Source of the DNA: Allobosea sp. 117 | Lineage (GTDB): Bacteria; Pseudomonadota; Alphaproteobacteria; Rhizobiales; Xanthobacteraceae | NCBI RefSeq assembly: GCF_000702305.1 | Contig: NZ_JNLC01000014.1 | Location: forward strand, 62,001-126,000 | DNA length: 64,000 nucleotides | Reading direction: 5' to 3' | Part shown: positions 1 to 7,842 of the stretch, in pieces | Position numbering within the stretch: position 1 is the first letter of the stretch | Layout of the letters: every line of letters starts with the position of its first letter | Notes under the pieces: generated by a model | What the model was told of the DNA's origin: nothing | Seen by the model: the letters and a program-made list of their open reading frames with translations, nothing else | Databases searched by the model: none | Made by a program: the position numbers and the translations under genes

Positions 1-1
1 G

Positions 2-580
2 GGCTACGAGATCATCGGCGTGCTCGATTCCGGCTTCCGCAGCTTCACCAACTCGAAGAAACCGATCGTGAAGCCGGAGGACATGGCGGGCCTCAAGATG
101 CGCACCCCGCCGATCCCGGTCGCCATCGAGACCATCAAGACGCTCGGCGCCCTGCCGCAGGCTATCCCCTATGGCGAAGTGTACACCTCGCTGCAGAGCG
201 GCGTCGTCGACGGCGCCGAGCCGGAGCTGCGCGACTTCTTTGACGCCAAATGGTACGAGGCGCAGAAGTACCTCTCGCTGTCCAACTACATGTGGATGGC
301 GAACTGGTGGTACGCCAACAAGGCCAAGCTCGACAGCCTGACCCCGGCCGAGCGCCAGGCGGTCACCGAGGCGGCGGCGCGCACGCAGGCCTGGTACCGC
401 ACAGCGATCATGGAGTCCTATGCCGGCGTCATCGCCAAGCTGAAGGAGAAGGGGCTTAAGGTGAACGAGGTCGATACGGCGCCGTTCGCCGCCATGGTCG
501 GACCGGTCTACGAGACCTTCTCCAAGGAATACGGCGCCGATCTCGTGAAGGCCGTCCGCGACGCGGCCGGCAAGGCATGA
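2..580 (+). CDS. dctP: TRAP transporter solute-binding protein, DctP family (5' end outside window)
   Basis: This is the last 192 codons of a periplasmic solute-binding protein; the reading frame is open to the left edge, so the signal peptide and N-terminal lobe lie outside the window. The DctP hallmarks are visible: a GLKMRTPP stretch (about residue 30 of the visible part) and the hinge-region motif GEVYTSLQSGVVDGAEPE just after it. The protein would capture an organic acid in the periplasm and deliver it to the DctQM permease encoded immediately downstream, with which it overlaps by four bases (ATGA). The substrate cannot be read from the sequence; the aminotransferase and SDR genes that follow suggest an amino-, keto- or hydroxy-acid. 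Confidence 0.93.
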   Translation, partial: GYEIIGVLDSGFRSFTNSKKPIVKPEDMAGLKMRTPPIPVAIETIKTLGALPQAIPYGEVYTSLQSGVVDGAEPELRDFFDAKWYEAQKYLSLSNYMWMANWWYANKAKLDSLTPAERQAVTEAAARTQAWYRTAIMESYAGVIAKLKEKGLKVNEVDTAPFAAMVGPVYETFSKEYGADLVKAVRDAAGKA

Positions 581-1053
581 GCGGGGACGCGGCGGGCCGC
601 GTGCGCATCGCGCGGTTCGGACGGACGGTCCATCTCGGCCTGCAATGGGCCGGCATGGCGGCACTCGTGGTGCTGCTCGTCGCCACCGGGCTCGGCGTGG
701 TCGGACGCTACTTCCACATCAGCGGCGTGACCTGGTCGTTCGAGCTGCTGGCGATCATGTTCCTCTGGATCACCGCGCTCGGCACCGTCGTCGCCGAGCT
801 CGCCGGGGAGAACGTGTCGATCGACGGCACGACCACCGACCGGGGACCGTTCTTCCGCACCTATCACGCGCTGGTGCTGCTGCTGGTGTCGGCGGCGCTG
901 GTGTGGAGCGGATGGGCGATGCTGCGGCGGACCGGCTACATGCCGACGCCGGTCATGCGCATCCCGTCCTGGACCATGCAGGGCATCGTCATCTTCATGG
1001 GCGTCTGCCTCGGCGTGGTTTCGCTGCTGCGCCTGTTCCGCATCATCCGGTAG
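577..1053 (+). CDS. dctQ: TRAP transporter small permease, DctQ family
   Basis: 158 residues with four hydrophobic helices, the normal size and topology of the small TRAP membrane subunit. A basic N-terminus precedes the first helix (about residues 24-45), and the second helix carries the WSFELLAIMFLWITALG type sequence typical of DctQ. It overlaps dctP by ATGA and ends 5 bp before dctM, so the three subunits are clearly translated together. DctQ scaffolds the DctM transport subunit in the inner membrane. No unusual residues seen. Confidence 0.92.
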   Translation: MSGDAAGRVRIARFGRTVHLGLQWAGMAALVVLLVATGLGVVGRYFHISGVTWSFELLAIMFLWITALGTVVAELAGENVSIDGTTTDRGPFFRTYHALVLLLVSAALVWSGWAMLRRTGYMPTPVMRIPSWTMQGIVIFMGVCLGVVSLLRLFRIIR

Positions 1054-1058
1054 CCTTC

Positions 1059-2345
1059 ATGACCCTGCTCGTGCTCTTCGGCGTCTTCGCCGCGACGCTG
1101 TATTCCGGCGTGCCGGTGGCATGGTCGATCGCGATCTCGACACTCGCCGTCATCTCCCTCGGCTTCGTGCCGCTGCCGCCCGCATGGTTCGCGCAGCAGG
1201 TGTTCAACGGCGCCAATTCCATCGCGCTGGCGGCGATCCCGCTGTTCCTCGTCGCCGGCGGCATCATGAACGAGGGCGGGCTCACGCGCCGGATCATCGA
1301 TCTCGCCGACGACGTGTTCGGCCGCATCCGCGGCGGCCTCGGCATCGTCAACGTCGCCACCTGCATGGTCTATGGCGGCATCACCGGCTCGGCGACCGCC
1401 GACACCGGCGCGGTCGGCTCGATCATGATCCCGGCGATGACCGCGCGCGGCTATCCCAAGGACTTCTCCGCCGCCGTGACCGCCGCCGCCGGGACGCTCG
1501 GCATCATCATCCCGCCGAGCGTGGTGATGATCATGTACGGCGTCATCACCAACACATCGATCGGCGGCCTGTTCGCTGCCGGCATCATCCCCGGCCTGAT
1601 GCTGACCGTGACCTTCATGCTGACGGCCTACTGGATCGGCGTGCGGGAGGGCTTTCCGCGCTCCGAGCGGCGCCCGACCATCGCCGCCTTCGGCCGGCAT
1701 TTCGTCCGCGCCCTGCCGGCAGTGCTGATGCCGGCCGGCGTGCTCGGTTCGATGCTGACCGGGCTGGCCACCCCCACCGAGGCCGCCTTTGTCGCGGTGG
1801 TGTGGGCGCTGGTCGTCGGCGGGCTGGTCTACCGCGAGATCGGCTGGGGCAAGCTGTGGAACGTCGGCGACGAGACGGTGAAGATGACCGGCGCCATCAT
1901 GATCATCATGGCGGTGTCGGTGCCGTTCTCGTGGATCCTCACCGTTGAGGAAGTGCCGCAATGGACGGCAGGGCTGCTGCATGATCTCGGCGCCGGCCCG
2001 ACCGTCACCATCCTGCTGATCATCCTGCTGCTGACCTTCGTCGGCACTTGGGCCGATCTCGGCCCGACGCTGATCATCCTTGCGCCGATCGTCCATCCGA
2101 TCGGCCTCGAAGCCGGGCTGCAACCCTATCAGCTCGGCCTGATCTTCGTGATCTCCGGCGGCATCGGCCTGTTCACCCCGCCCGTCGGGACCAACATCTT
2201 CGTCGTCTGCAACATCGCCAAGATCGGGGTCAATCCGGTCACCCGGCGCCTGATCCCCTTCTTCATCACCAGCAACATCTGCTTGCTGATCGTCGCCTTC
2301 GTGCCGGCCACGACGGAGTGGCTGCCGAAATATTTCGGCTTCTGA
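1059..2345 (+). CDS. dctM: TRAP transporter large permease, DctM family
   Basis: 428 residues, the standard length of a TRAP large subunit, with about twelve hydrophobic helices. The start is the ATG five bases after the dctQ stop; the open frame extends far upstream but that part is a shadow of dctQ. Family sequences include GGITGSATADTGAVGSIMIP near residue 115, with the small-residue-rich loop that binds substrate and Na+, IIPPSVVMIMYG near 152, and FTPPVGTNIFV near 370, the symmetry-related loop of the second half. It carries the Na+-driven import of the substrate handed over by the DctP-type protein. The aminotransferase gene follows 34 bp later. Confidence 0.94.
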   Translation: MTLLVLFGVFAATLYSGVPVAWSIAISTLAVISLGFVPLPPAWFAQQVFNGANSIALAAIPLFLVAGGIMNEGGLTRRIIDLADDVFGRIRGGLGIVNVATCMVYGGITGSATADTGAVGSIMIPAMTARGYPKDFSAAVTAAAGTLGIIIPPSVVMIMYGVITNTSIGGLFAAGIIPGLMLTVTFMLTAYWIGVREGFPRSERRPTIAAFGRHFVRALPAVLMPAGVLGSMLTGLATPTEAAFVAVVWALVVGGLVYREIGWGKLWNVGDETVKMTGAIMIIMAVSVPFSWILTVEEVPQWTAGLLHDLGAGPTVTILLIILLLTFVGTWADLGPTLIILAPIVHPIGLEAGLQPYQLGLIFVISGGIGLFTPPVGTNIFVVCNIAKIGVNPVTRRLIPFFITSNICLLIVAFVPATTEWLPKYFGF

Positions 2346-2379
2346 GCAAGCCGCCGCTACAGGATTGGAGCCAAGTGAC

Positions 2380-3639
2380 ATGAGCGCACTGACGGTGCCG
2401 TTCGGTATCTCGAGCAGCGCACGCAGCCTGCCGAAGCTCGACGGCGAGGATTTCGTGGTCGCCCGCAGCAAGGGCGCGCGGCTGTTCAACACGGAGGGGC
2501 GCAACTTCGTCGACTACGGCATGGCGATGGGCGCGACGCTGCTCGGCCACGCCCATCCGGCGGTCGTGGAGGCCTGCATCGCCGCGCTGGAGAACGGCCC
2601 GATGCCGGGCTTCTCCAACGCCATCGAGGACCCGGCCGGCGCCGCGCTCGCCCGCATCGGCGGCGAACGCGTCACCCGGGCGACCTTCGCGACGACCGGC
2701 ACCGAGGCGGTCCACCTCGCCTGCCGCATCGCCCGCGGCGCCACCGGGCGGCGCCTGATCGCGAAAGCCGTCGGCGGCTATGACGGCTGGTTCGATCCCG
2801 TTCGCTTCGGCCTCACGGGATCGCCGGAGGCCGAGCGCGGCAACCAGCGACCGGTCAAGGAGGGCACCACGCTGTTCCGGGTCAATGAGACCGCCGACGT
2901 CGACCAGCTCTTCGACGAGATGGGCGAGGACCTCGCCGCCATCCTGGTCGAGCCGATGCTCGGCAACACCGGCTGCCTGGTGCCCGACCGCGCCTTCTTC
3001 GAATATCTCACGCAACGCGCCCGGGCGAACGGCACGCTGATCATCGCCGACGAGGTGATGGTCGGGCTGCGACGCGGCGTGAGGCTCGTTTCCGAGGAGC
3101 TCGGGCTTCTTCCCGATCTCGTCACCCTCGGCAAGGCGATCGGCAGCGGCGTGCCGGTCGCCGCCGTGCTCGGCACCCCTGCCGCCTTCGAGGTGGTGGA
3201 GAACGGCACCGTCCCGTGCTTCGGCACCTATCACGGCAACCCGCTGGTCGCCTCCGCCGTGCTGGCGACGATGGCGGTGCTGGAGGACAAGCTGCTCTAC
3301 CGCCGGCTGTTCGACTGGGGTGCCGCGCTGCGGCAGGCGATGACCGACGCCTTCGCCGCCGAGGGCATCGTCGCCATCACCACCGGCTTCGACAGCGTGT
3401 TCTCCCTGTGGTTCACCGACGAGGCGCCCCGGACCTATGACGAGGCCAAGGCGAAGCTGCAACCGGATGCCACCCGCCTGGTGAGCGAAAGCCTGCGCCG
3501 CAACGGCGTCATCGCGCTGCCGGCCGCGTGGGGGCGCTATTTCATCTCCGCCTCGCATGGCGACGCCGAAATGGACGTTACCGTCCGCGCCTTCCGGCAG
3601 GCGGCCCGTGACCTCGCGCAATCGGGGTTCCGGGGATGA
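2380..3639 (+). CDS. Class-III PLP-dependent aminotransferase (glutamate-1-semialdehyde aminomutase-like)
   Basis: 419 residues of fold-type I PLP enzyme. The ATG at 2380 is preferred over a TTG 15 bases upstream because GGAG sits about nine bases before it. Visible active-site parts: ATTGTEAVHLACR (phosphate-binding turn, about 104-116), IIADEVMVGLR with Asp224 to contact the pyridine nitrogen, and TLGKAIGSG with Lys252 as Schiff-base lysine. The sequence resembles HemL and related catabolic aminotransferases, but the setting between a TRAP transporter and an SDR dehydrogenase argues for catabolism of an imported amino compound rather than heme synthesis. It overlaps the SDR gene by four bases. 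The true substrate is unknown. Confidence 0.87.
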   Translation: MSALTVPFGISSSARSLPKLDGEDFVVARSKGARLFNTEGRNFVDYGMAMGATLLGHAHPAVVEACIAALENGPMPGFSNAIEDPAGAALARIGGERVTRATFATTGTEAVHLACRIARGATGRRLIAKAVGGYDGWFDPVRFGLTGSPEAERGNQRPVKEGTTLFRVNETADVDQLFDEMGEDLAAILVEPMLGNTGCLVPDRAFFEYLTQRARANGTLIIADEVMVGLRRGVRLVSEELGLLPDLVTLGKAIGSGVPVAAVLGTPAAFEVVENGTVPCFGTYHGNPLVASAVLATMAVLEDKLLYRRLFDWGAALRQAMTDAFAAEGIVAITTGFDSVFSLWFTDEAPRTYDEAKAKLQPDATRLVSESLRRNGVIALPAAWGRYFISASHGDAEMDVTVRAFRQAARDLAQSGFRG

Positions 3640-4451
3640 GCGCGACCGTCTCCCCGGCCGACGCGGCCTGCTTCCGCGTATTGGTGACCGGGGCGAGCCG
3701 CGGCATCGGCGCCGCCGTGGCGCTGAAGCTCGGGCAGCTTCACGGCCGGCGGCTGCGCATCGCCATCGCCGGCCACGCGCCGAGCGCCGCGCTCGACGCG
3801 ACCTACGAGTCGCTGGCGAAGCTCGGCGCGGCCGCCACGCCCGTCACCGGAGACCTCGCGGATGTCGCGGTGCCGGGGCGGCTCGTCGAGGAGGCCGCGG
3901 CCTTCTGCGGCGGGCTCGACGGCATCGTGGCGAATGCGGGCGTCACCGGGCCGGCGCCGCTCGCAGGGCTCGCGCCGGCGGAATGGGACCGGCTGTTCGC
4001 GGTCAACACCCGCTCGGCATGGCTGCTCGCGAAAGCCGGCCATCCCCATCTCGCCGCCAGCCGGGGCGCCTTCGTCGCCGTCGCCTCCGCGTCCGGCCTC
4101 ACGCCACATCCCGGCATGGGCGCCTATTCGGCGACCAAGGCGGCGCTGATCATGCTGTGCCGCCAGCTCGCGCAGGAATGGGCACCGGCCGGCATAAGGG
4201 TGAACAGCGTCTCGCCGGGAATGATACGCACCACCCTCACCGAGGCGATCTACCGCGATCCGGCGGTGGCGGCGGAGCGCAACCGTATCGTCCCGCTGGG
4301 TCGCGTGGGCACCCCCGAGGACGTCGCCGGAACCGTCGCCTTCCTGCTCGGGCCGGAGGCCGCGTTCATCGTCGGGCAGAGCATCTGCATGGATGGCGGC
4401 TACACCGAATCCGCCCTCGGCCGCATTCCCGGCCTGCCCCGCTCGGCGTGA
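3636..4451 (+). CDS. SDR family NAD(P)-dependent oxidoreductase
   Basis: 271 residues, a classical short-chain dehydrogenase. It shows the nucleotide-binding turn TGASRGIG at 18-25, the NAG motif at 100-102 and the catalytic Tyr164/Lys168 in YSATK, followed by the RVNSVSPGMI segment common to this family. C-terminally VGQSICMDGGYTES is the usual tail. It starts inside the aminotransferase stop (ATGA), so both are made from one message. A likely role is oxidation or reduction of the carbonyl or hydroxyl intermediate of the pathway fed by the TRAP transporter; the sequence does not fix cofactor or substrate. Confidence 0.9.
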   Translation: MSATVSPADAACFRVLVTGASRGIGAAVALKLGQLHGRRLRIAIAGHAPSAALDATYESLAKLGAAATPVTGDLADVAVPGRLVEEAAAFCGGLDGIVANAGVTGPAPLAGLAPAEWDRLFAVNTRSAWLLAKAGHPHLAASRGAFVAVASASGLTPHPGMGAYSATKAALIMLCRQLAQEWAPAGIRVNSVSPGMIRTTLTEAIYRDPAVAAERNRIVPLGRVGTPEDVAGTVAFLLGPEAAFIVGQSICMDGGYTESALGRIPGLPRSA

Positions 4452-4478
4452 CGCTGCCGCCCGCGAAGGACAACCCCC

Positions 4479-5669
4479 GTGTCGTCTGAGCCGATCACCC
4501 GCGCAAGGCCGGTGCTGCTGCGCATCCTGCCGATCTCCTTCGTCAATTTCTGCACCTATCTCGCCGTCGGCATCCCTCTCGCGGTGCTGCCGGCCTATGT
4601 CGTGGAGCGGCTCGGCTTCGGCCCGGTCATGGCCGGCCTGTCGATCAGCGCGCAGTTCCTGTCGACCGTCGTCACCCGCTCGATCGCCGGGCGCATGTCG
4701 GATTCCATCGGCGCGAAGCACACCGTCGTCTACGGGCTGTCGGCGGCGCTGGCCGCCAGCCTTCTGCTCGCCGGTGCCGGCTTTTTGGAATCGACGCCGG
4801 CGCTCGCCTACGCGCTGATCGTCGCCAGCCGGCTGCTGCTCGGCTTCGGCGAAAGCTGCTCGGGCACAGCAACCATCACCTGGAACATCGGGCGGGTGGG
4901 CACGACGCATACGGCGAGCGTCATGTCCTGGGGCGGCATCGCCGCCTATGGCGCGATCGCGGCGGGGGCGCCGATAGGCGCGGTGCTGCAGCCGTCGGGA
5001 CTGTGGGCGGTCGGCGCGGCCTCCACCCTCGCCGTGCTCGTCGGGCTCGCCGTCACGCTCGCCCACCACGAGGTCGCGATCATCGCCGGCGCGCGCGCCG
5101 GGGCGGGGCGCATCGCCGCGCTGGTGCTGCCCTATGGCGCGGCGCTGACGCTCGGCGCCATGGGGCTCGGCGTCGTGGCGAGCTTCGGCAGCCTGATGTT
5201 CGGCGCCGCCGGCTGGACCGGCGGGTCGCTGCTGGTCTCACTGTTCGGCCTCTGCTTCGCGGCGTCACGCGTGATGTTCGGCAGTCACATCGAGCGCGTC
5301 GGCGGCTATCGCGTCGCCGGCCTGGCGCTCGGGCTCGAGGCGGTCGGCCTCGGGCTGATCTGGCAGGCGACCGCCCCCGGCGCCGCCCTGCTCGGCGGGG
5401 CACTGGCCGGGCTCGGCTTCGGCATGGTGTTCCCCTCGCTCGGCGTCGAGCTGATGAAGCGCGTGCCCTCCGCCAGCCGCGGTGGCGCGCTCGGCTTCTA
5501 CACGGTGTTCCTCGACCTCGCCCTGGCGGCTGCCGGACCGCTGGCGGGCCTCGTGCTGCCCGCCTTCGGCTATTCCGGCATCTTCGCCGCCACCGCGGCC
5601 TGTGCGCTGGCCGGCGGCTTCATCGTCGCCGGCCTGTCGCGCATGAGCCCTGCGCCCGAAGAGCCGTGA
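4479..5669 (+). CDS. MFS transporter (YhhS/YfcJ-like)
   Basis: 396 residues with about twelve hydrophobic segments. The GTG start at 4479 has AAGGA about eight bases upstream. Between helices 2 and 3 it has the MFS loop GRMSDSIGAKHTVVYG, and residues 100-120 carry RLLLGFGESCSGTATITWNIG, which resembles the YhhS/YfcJ subgroup of proton-driven efflux proteins. It is the last gene of the TRAP-aminotransferase-SDR operon (27 bp after the SDR stop), so it may export a product or by-product of that pathway. It converges on the hydrolase gene at 5690. Confidence 0.83.
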   Translation: MSSEPITRARPVLLRILPISFVNFCTYLAVGIPLAVLPAYVVERLGFGPVMAGLSISAQFLSTVVTRSIAGRMSDSIGAKHTVVYGLSAALAASLLLAGAGFLESTPALAYALIVASRLLLGFGESCSGTATITWNIGRVGTTHTASVMSWGGIAAYGAIAAGAPIGAVLQPSGLWAVGAASTLAVLVGLAVTLAHHEVAIIAGARAGAGRIAALVLPYGAALTLGAMGLGVVASFGSLMFGAAGWTGGSLLVSLFGLCFAASRVMFGSHIERVGGYRVAGLALGLEAVGLGLIWQATAPGAALLGGALAGLGFGMVFPSLGVELMKRVPSASRGGALGFYTVFLDLALAAAGPLAGLVLPAFGYSGIFAATAACALAGGFIVAGLSRMSPAPEEP

Positions 5670-5689
5670 GCCCTTCGAGCGCCCCGGCC

Positions 5690-6526
5690 TCAGCCTTCCA
5701 CGAAGGCGAGCAGGTCGGGATTGATCACCTCGGCATGGGTGGTGAGCATGCCGTGCGGATAGCCCGGATAGACCTTCAGCGTGCCGTTCTTCAGCAGCGG
5801 GGCCGAGAGCCGGGCGGAATCGTCGATCGGCACGATCTGGTCGTCATCCCCGTGCAGCACCAGCGTCGGCACGGTGATCGCCTTGAGGTCCTCGGTCTGG
5901 TCCGTCTCGGAAAAGGCCTTGATGCCGTCGTAATGGGCCTTGGCGCTGCCGATCATGCCCTGGCGCCACCAGTTGTTGATCACGCCCTGGTCGATCTTCG
6001 CGCCTTCGCGGTTGAAGCCGTAGAAGGGACCGGTCGGGACGTCGAGGAAGAACTGTGCGCGGTTGTCGGCGAGCGCCTTGCGGAAGCCGTCGAACACCTC
6101 GATCGGCAGGCCGCCGGGGTTGCTCGCGGTCTTCACCATAAGGGGCGGCACGGCGCTGACCAGCACCGCCTTGGCGACGCGGCCCTGCGGCTGGCCGAAT
6201 TTCGCGACATAGCGGGCGACCTCGCCGCCACCGGTCGAGTGACCGATATGGACGGCGTTGCGCAGGTCGAGATGTTCGGCCACCGCCGACGCGTCGGCCG
6301 CGTAGTGGTCCATGTCGTGGCCTTCGGAGACCTGGGCCGAGCGGCCGTGACCGCGCCGGTCATGAGCAACGACGCGATAGCCCTTCTGCACGAAGAACAG
6401 CATCTGGGCGTCCCAATCGTCCGAGGAGAGCGGCCAGCCATGGTGGAAGACGATGGGCTGCGCCTCCTTCGGACCCCAGTCCTTGTAGAAGATCTCGACG
6501 CCGTCCTTGGTGGTCACGTAGGCCAT
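5690..6526 (-). CDS. Alpha/beta hydrolase, non-heme chloroperoxidase/arylesterase type
   Basis: 278 residues matching the cofactor-free haloperoxidase/esterase family in length and motif order. The oxyanion-hole region is [11 protein letters not shown] at 28-38, the nucleophile elbow GHSTGG has Ser97, the acid lies in the [11 protein letters not shown] strand, and a late His lies in the YPHGMLTTH segment. It probably hydrolyses small esters in the cytoplasm; in vitro peroxidase activity of relatives is thought to be incidental. No signal peptide. It stands alone on the minus strand, converging with the MFS gene. A small membrane-protein gene lies upstream on the same strand, 89 bp away. Confidence 0.88.
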   Translation of the reverse strand: MAYVTTKDGVEIFYKDWGPKEAQPIVFHHGWPLSSDDWDAQMLFFVQKGYRVVAHDRRGHGRSAQVSEGHDMDHYAADASAVAEHLDLRNAVHIGHSTGGGEVARYVAKFGQPQGRVAKAVLVSAVPPLMVKTASNPGGLPIEVFDGFRKALADNRAQFFLDVPTGPFYGFNREGAKIDQGVINNWWRQGMIGSAKAHYDGIKAFSETDQTEDLKAITVPTLVLHGDDDQIVPIDDSARLSAPLLKNGTLKVYPGYPHGMLTTHAEVINPDLLAFVEG

Positions 6527-6615
6527 GTCTGCATCCTTGTTGCGGGGTGTGGGTTATCCGCCGCCGCGAGGTTCGTTTCGCGGTGGTCGAAGCGGAGCGG
6601 CCCGGTGGGCCGATG

Positions 6616-6804
6616 TCAGTGGCTGCCGGAAAGCAGGGCGATCGGCAGGGCGAAGAGGCCGCTCGTCAGCAGGCCGGTGTCGACGATGACAAAGGCCGCG
6701 ACCAGCCATTTGCGCGGCGCGGCGAGATCGACGGCCAGCGTCCCGGCGACCGCGAGGAGAAGCAGGCCCGCGATGATATTGGTTGTCGCAACGACCACGG
6801 GCAT
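6616..6804 (-). CDS. Small hypothetical inner-membrane protein (62 aa)
   Basis: A short protein with two predicted membrane helices: about residues 5-23 (IIAGLLLLAVAGTLAVDL region) and 31-55 (WLVAAFVIVDTGLL region). The ATG at 6804 is chosen over one eight codons upstream because AAGGGG lies six bases before it. It lies upstream of the hydrolase gene on the same strand and could be co-transcribed. I do not recognise a family. Confidence 0.6.
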   Translation of the reverse strand: MPVVVATTNIIAGLLLLAVAGTLAVDLAAPRKWLVAAFVIVDTGLLTSGLFALPIALLSGSH

Positions 6805-7140
6805 GGATTTCCCCTTACTTCCCGGCATCTGACGTATAATTTCGCGTCATCTGCCGTTAACAGTATTATTCGGTCACCGGATCAACAATTCAGGCGCTGG
6901 TTTCCTTGCGTATTACTTTGGGTTGCCCAGAGCATACCTTGGTATGATTTACCGTATGATGACGGATCGAAGGCCACGGCCGACCGCTGCGCTCTACGGA
7001 ACGGATCGGTCCGGACTGGCCGGATTCCGCATGCGGCTGGCCCGCTATTCCGGCTATGGTCGAGACCGCGTCGGGGGCAGGTTCGCGCCTGCCAGCCCGG
7101 CGCCAAAACCGGAAACGCTCACCGAAGGGAGGAAAAGCCG
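6805..7140. other. Intergenic region between divergent genes, regulatory
   Basis: 336 bp separate the minus-strand membrane-protein gene and the plus-strand cupin gene. The centre (about 6830-6960) is clearly AT-richer than the surroundings and holds the palindrome and direct repeats described separately. The Shine-Dalgarno AAGGGAGG of the cupin gene is at 7126-7132. No convincing gene is seen; frames running through here lack start signals. Confidence 0.6.
6933..6960. promoter_or_regulatory. Palindrome plus direct repeat, candidate operator
   Basis: CATACC-TT-GGTATG is a perfect 6-bp inverted repeat with a 2-base centre (6933-6946). It runs into two copies of GTATGAT (6942-6948 and 6954-6960) separated by TTACC, so that GGTA-n5-TACC also forms a second overlapping dyad (6941-6953). 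Overlapping dyads with GGTA/TACC half-sites resemble GntR-type operators. No regulator gene is adjacent. Location about 180 bp before the cupin start fits control of the cupin or of the divergent gene. Confidence 0.4.
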
Positions 7141-7584
7141 ATGAACGAGACGCTTGCCGGGACACCGCGGCCCACCATCCTGCGCCCCGACGAGATTCCC
7201 GCCCGCGAGCGCGGCGGCGGCGCGAAGACGATCCCGCTGGTGACCCGCCACATCGGCGCGACCGGCTTCATCAACGGCATCACCATCTTCGAGCCGGGCG
7301 CCTCGATCCCGCTGCACAGCCATAATTGCGAGGAGAGCGTGATGCTGCTCGAAGGCAGCGCCCTCGCCGAGATCGACGGGGTGGAGCACGAGCTCAAGGC
7401 CGGCGACATCAGCTTCATCCCCGCCAATCTGCCGCATCGCTTCATCAACCGCTCGACGAGCGAGGGTATGAAGATCCTCTGGATCTACGGTTCGGTCGAC
7501 GCGACGCGGACCATCGTAGCCACCGGCGACACCCGCGCGATCGACGACGAGCACAAGGCCAGAATCGCCGAAACCCGCGCCTGA
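7141..7584 (+). CDS. Cupin domain-containing protein
   Basis: 147 residues forming a single beta-barrel cupin. Cupin motif 1 appears as HSHNCEESVMLLEG, giving two His and a Glu as metal ligands, and motif 2 as DISFIPANLPHRF with the third His. The start ATG has an AAGGGAGG eight bases upstream; the much longer upstream open frame is non-coding. Such proteins are either metal-dependent small-molecule enzymes or ligand-sensing cores; there is no DNA-binding domain here. It converges with a 63-residue membrane-protein gene five bases after its stop. Substrate unknown. Confidence 0.85.
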   Translation: MNETLAGTPRPTILRPDEIPARERGGGAKTIPLVTRHIGATGFINGITIFEPGASIPLHSHNCEESVMLLEGSALAEIDGVEHELKAGDISFIPANLPHRFINRSTSEGMKILWIYGSVDATRTIVATGDTRAIDDEHKARIAETRA

Positions 7585-7589
7585 GGCGG

Positions 7590-7781
7590 CTATTGCTGGA
7601 TGATCGGCGGCACGCCGGGACCGACCGCGTACTCGTCGCTGACGAAGCCGACGACGGCGAGGACGAGCAGCAGCACGACCAGCACCATGATCAGCCCGCG
7701 CAGGCCGTGCGTGCGGTGGCCGAGATAGCCACCGCCCCCGAGCAGCAGCAGGATCAGGATGATGACGATCAGCGTCTGCAT
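7590..7781 (-). CDS. Small hydrophobic membrane protein (63 aa)
   Basis: Two strongly hydrophobic helices (about 3-14 and 28-47) joined by a Gly/His/Arg-rich loop, with a short polar C-terminus. GGAGG lies six bases before the ATG. The layout resembles the small DUF3309-type membrane proteins common in Hyphomicrobiales, but the similarity is weak and I do not assert membership. It sits 61 bp downstream of the patatin gene on the same strand, so read-through from the patatin/SLATT arm is possible. Confidence 0.6.
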   Translation of the reverse strand: MQTLIVIILILLLLGGGGYLGHRTHGLRGLIMVLVVLLLVLAVVGFVSDEYAVGPGVPPIIQQ

Positions 7782-7842
7782 GGCGGCCTCCGACGTTGTC
7801 CGGAGGTAATGCAGCGCCGCGCCCGAGGTTCCCCGCCTCGGC

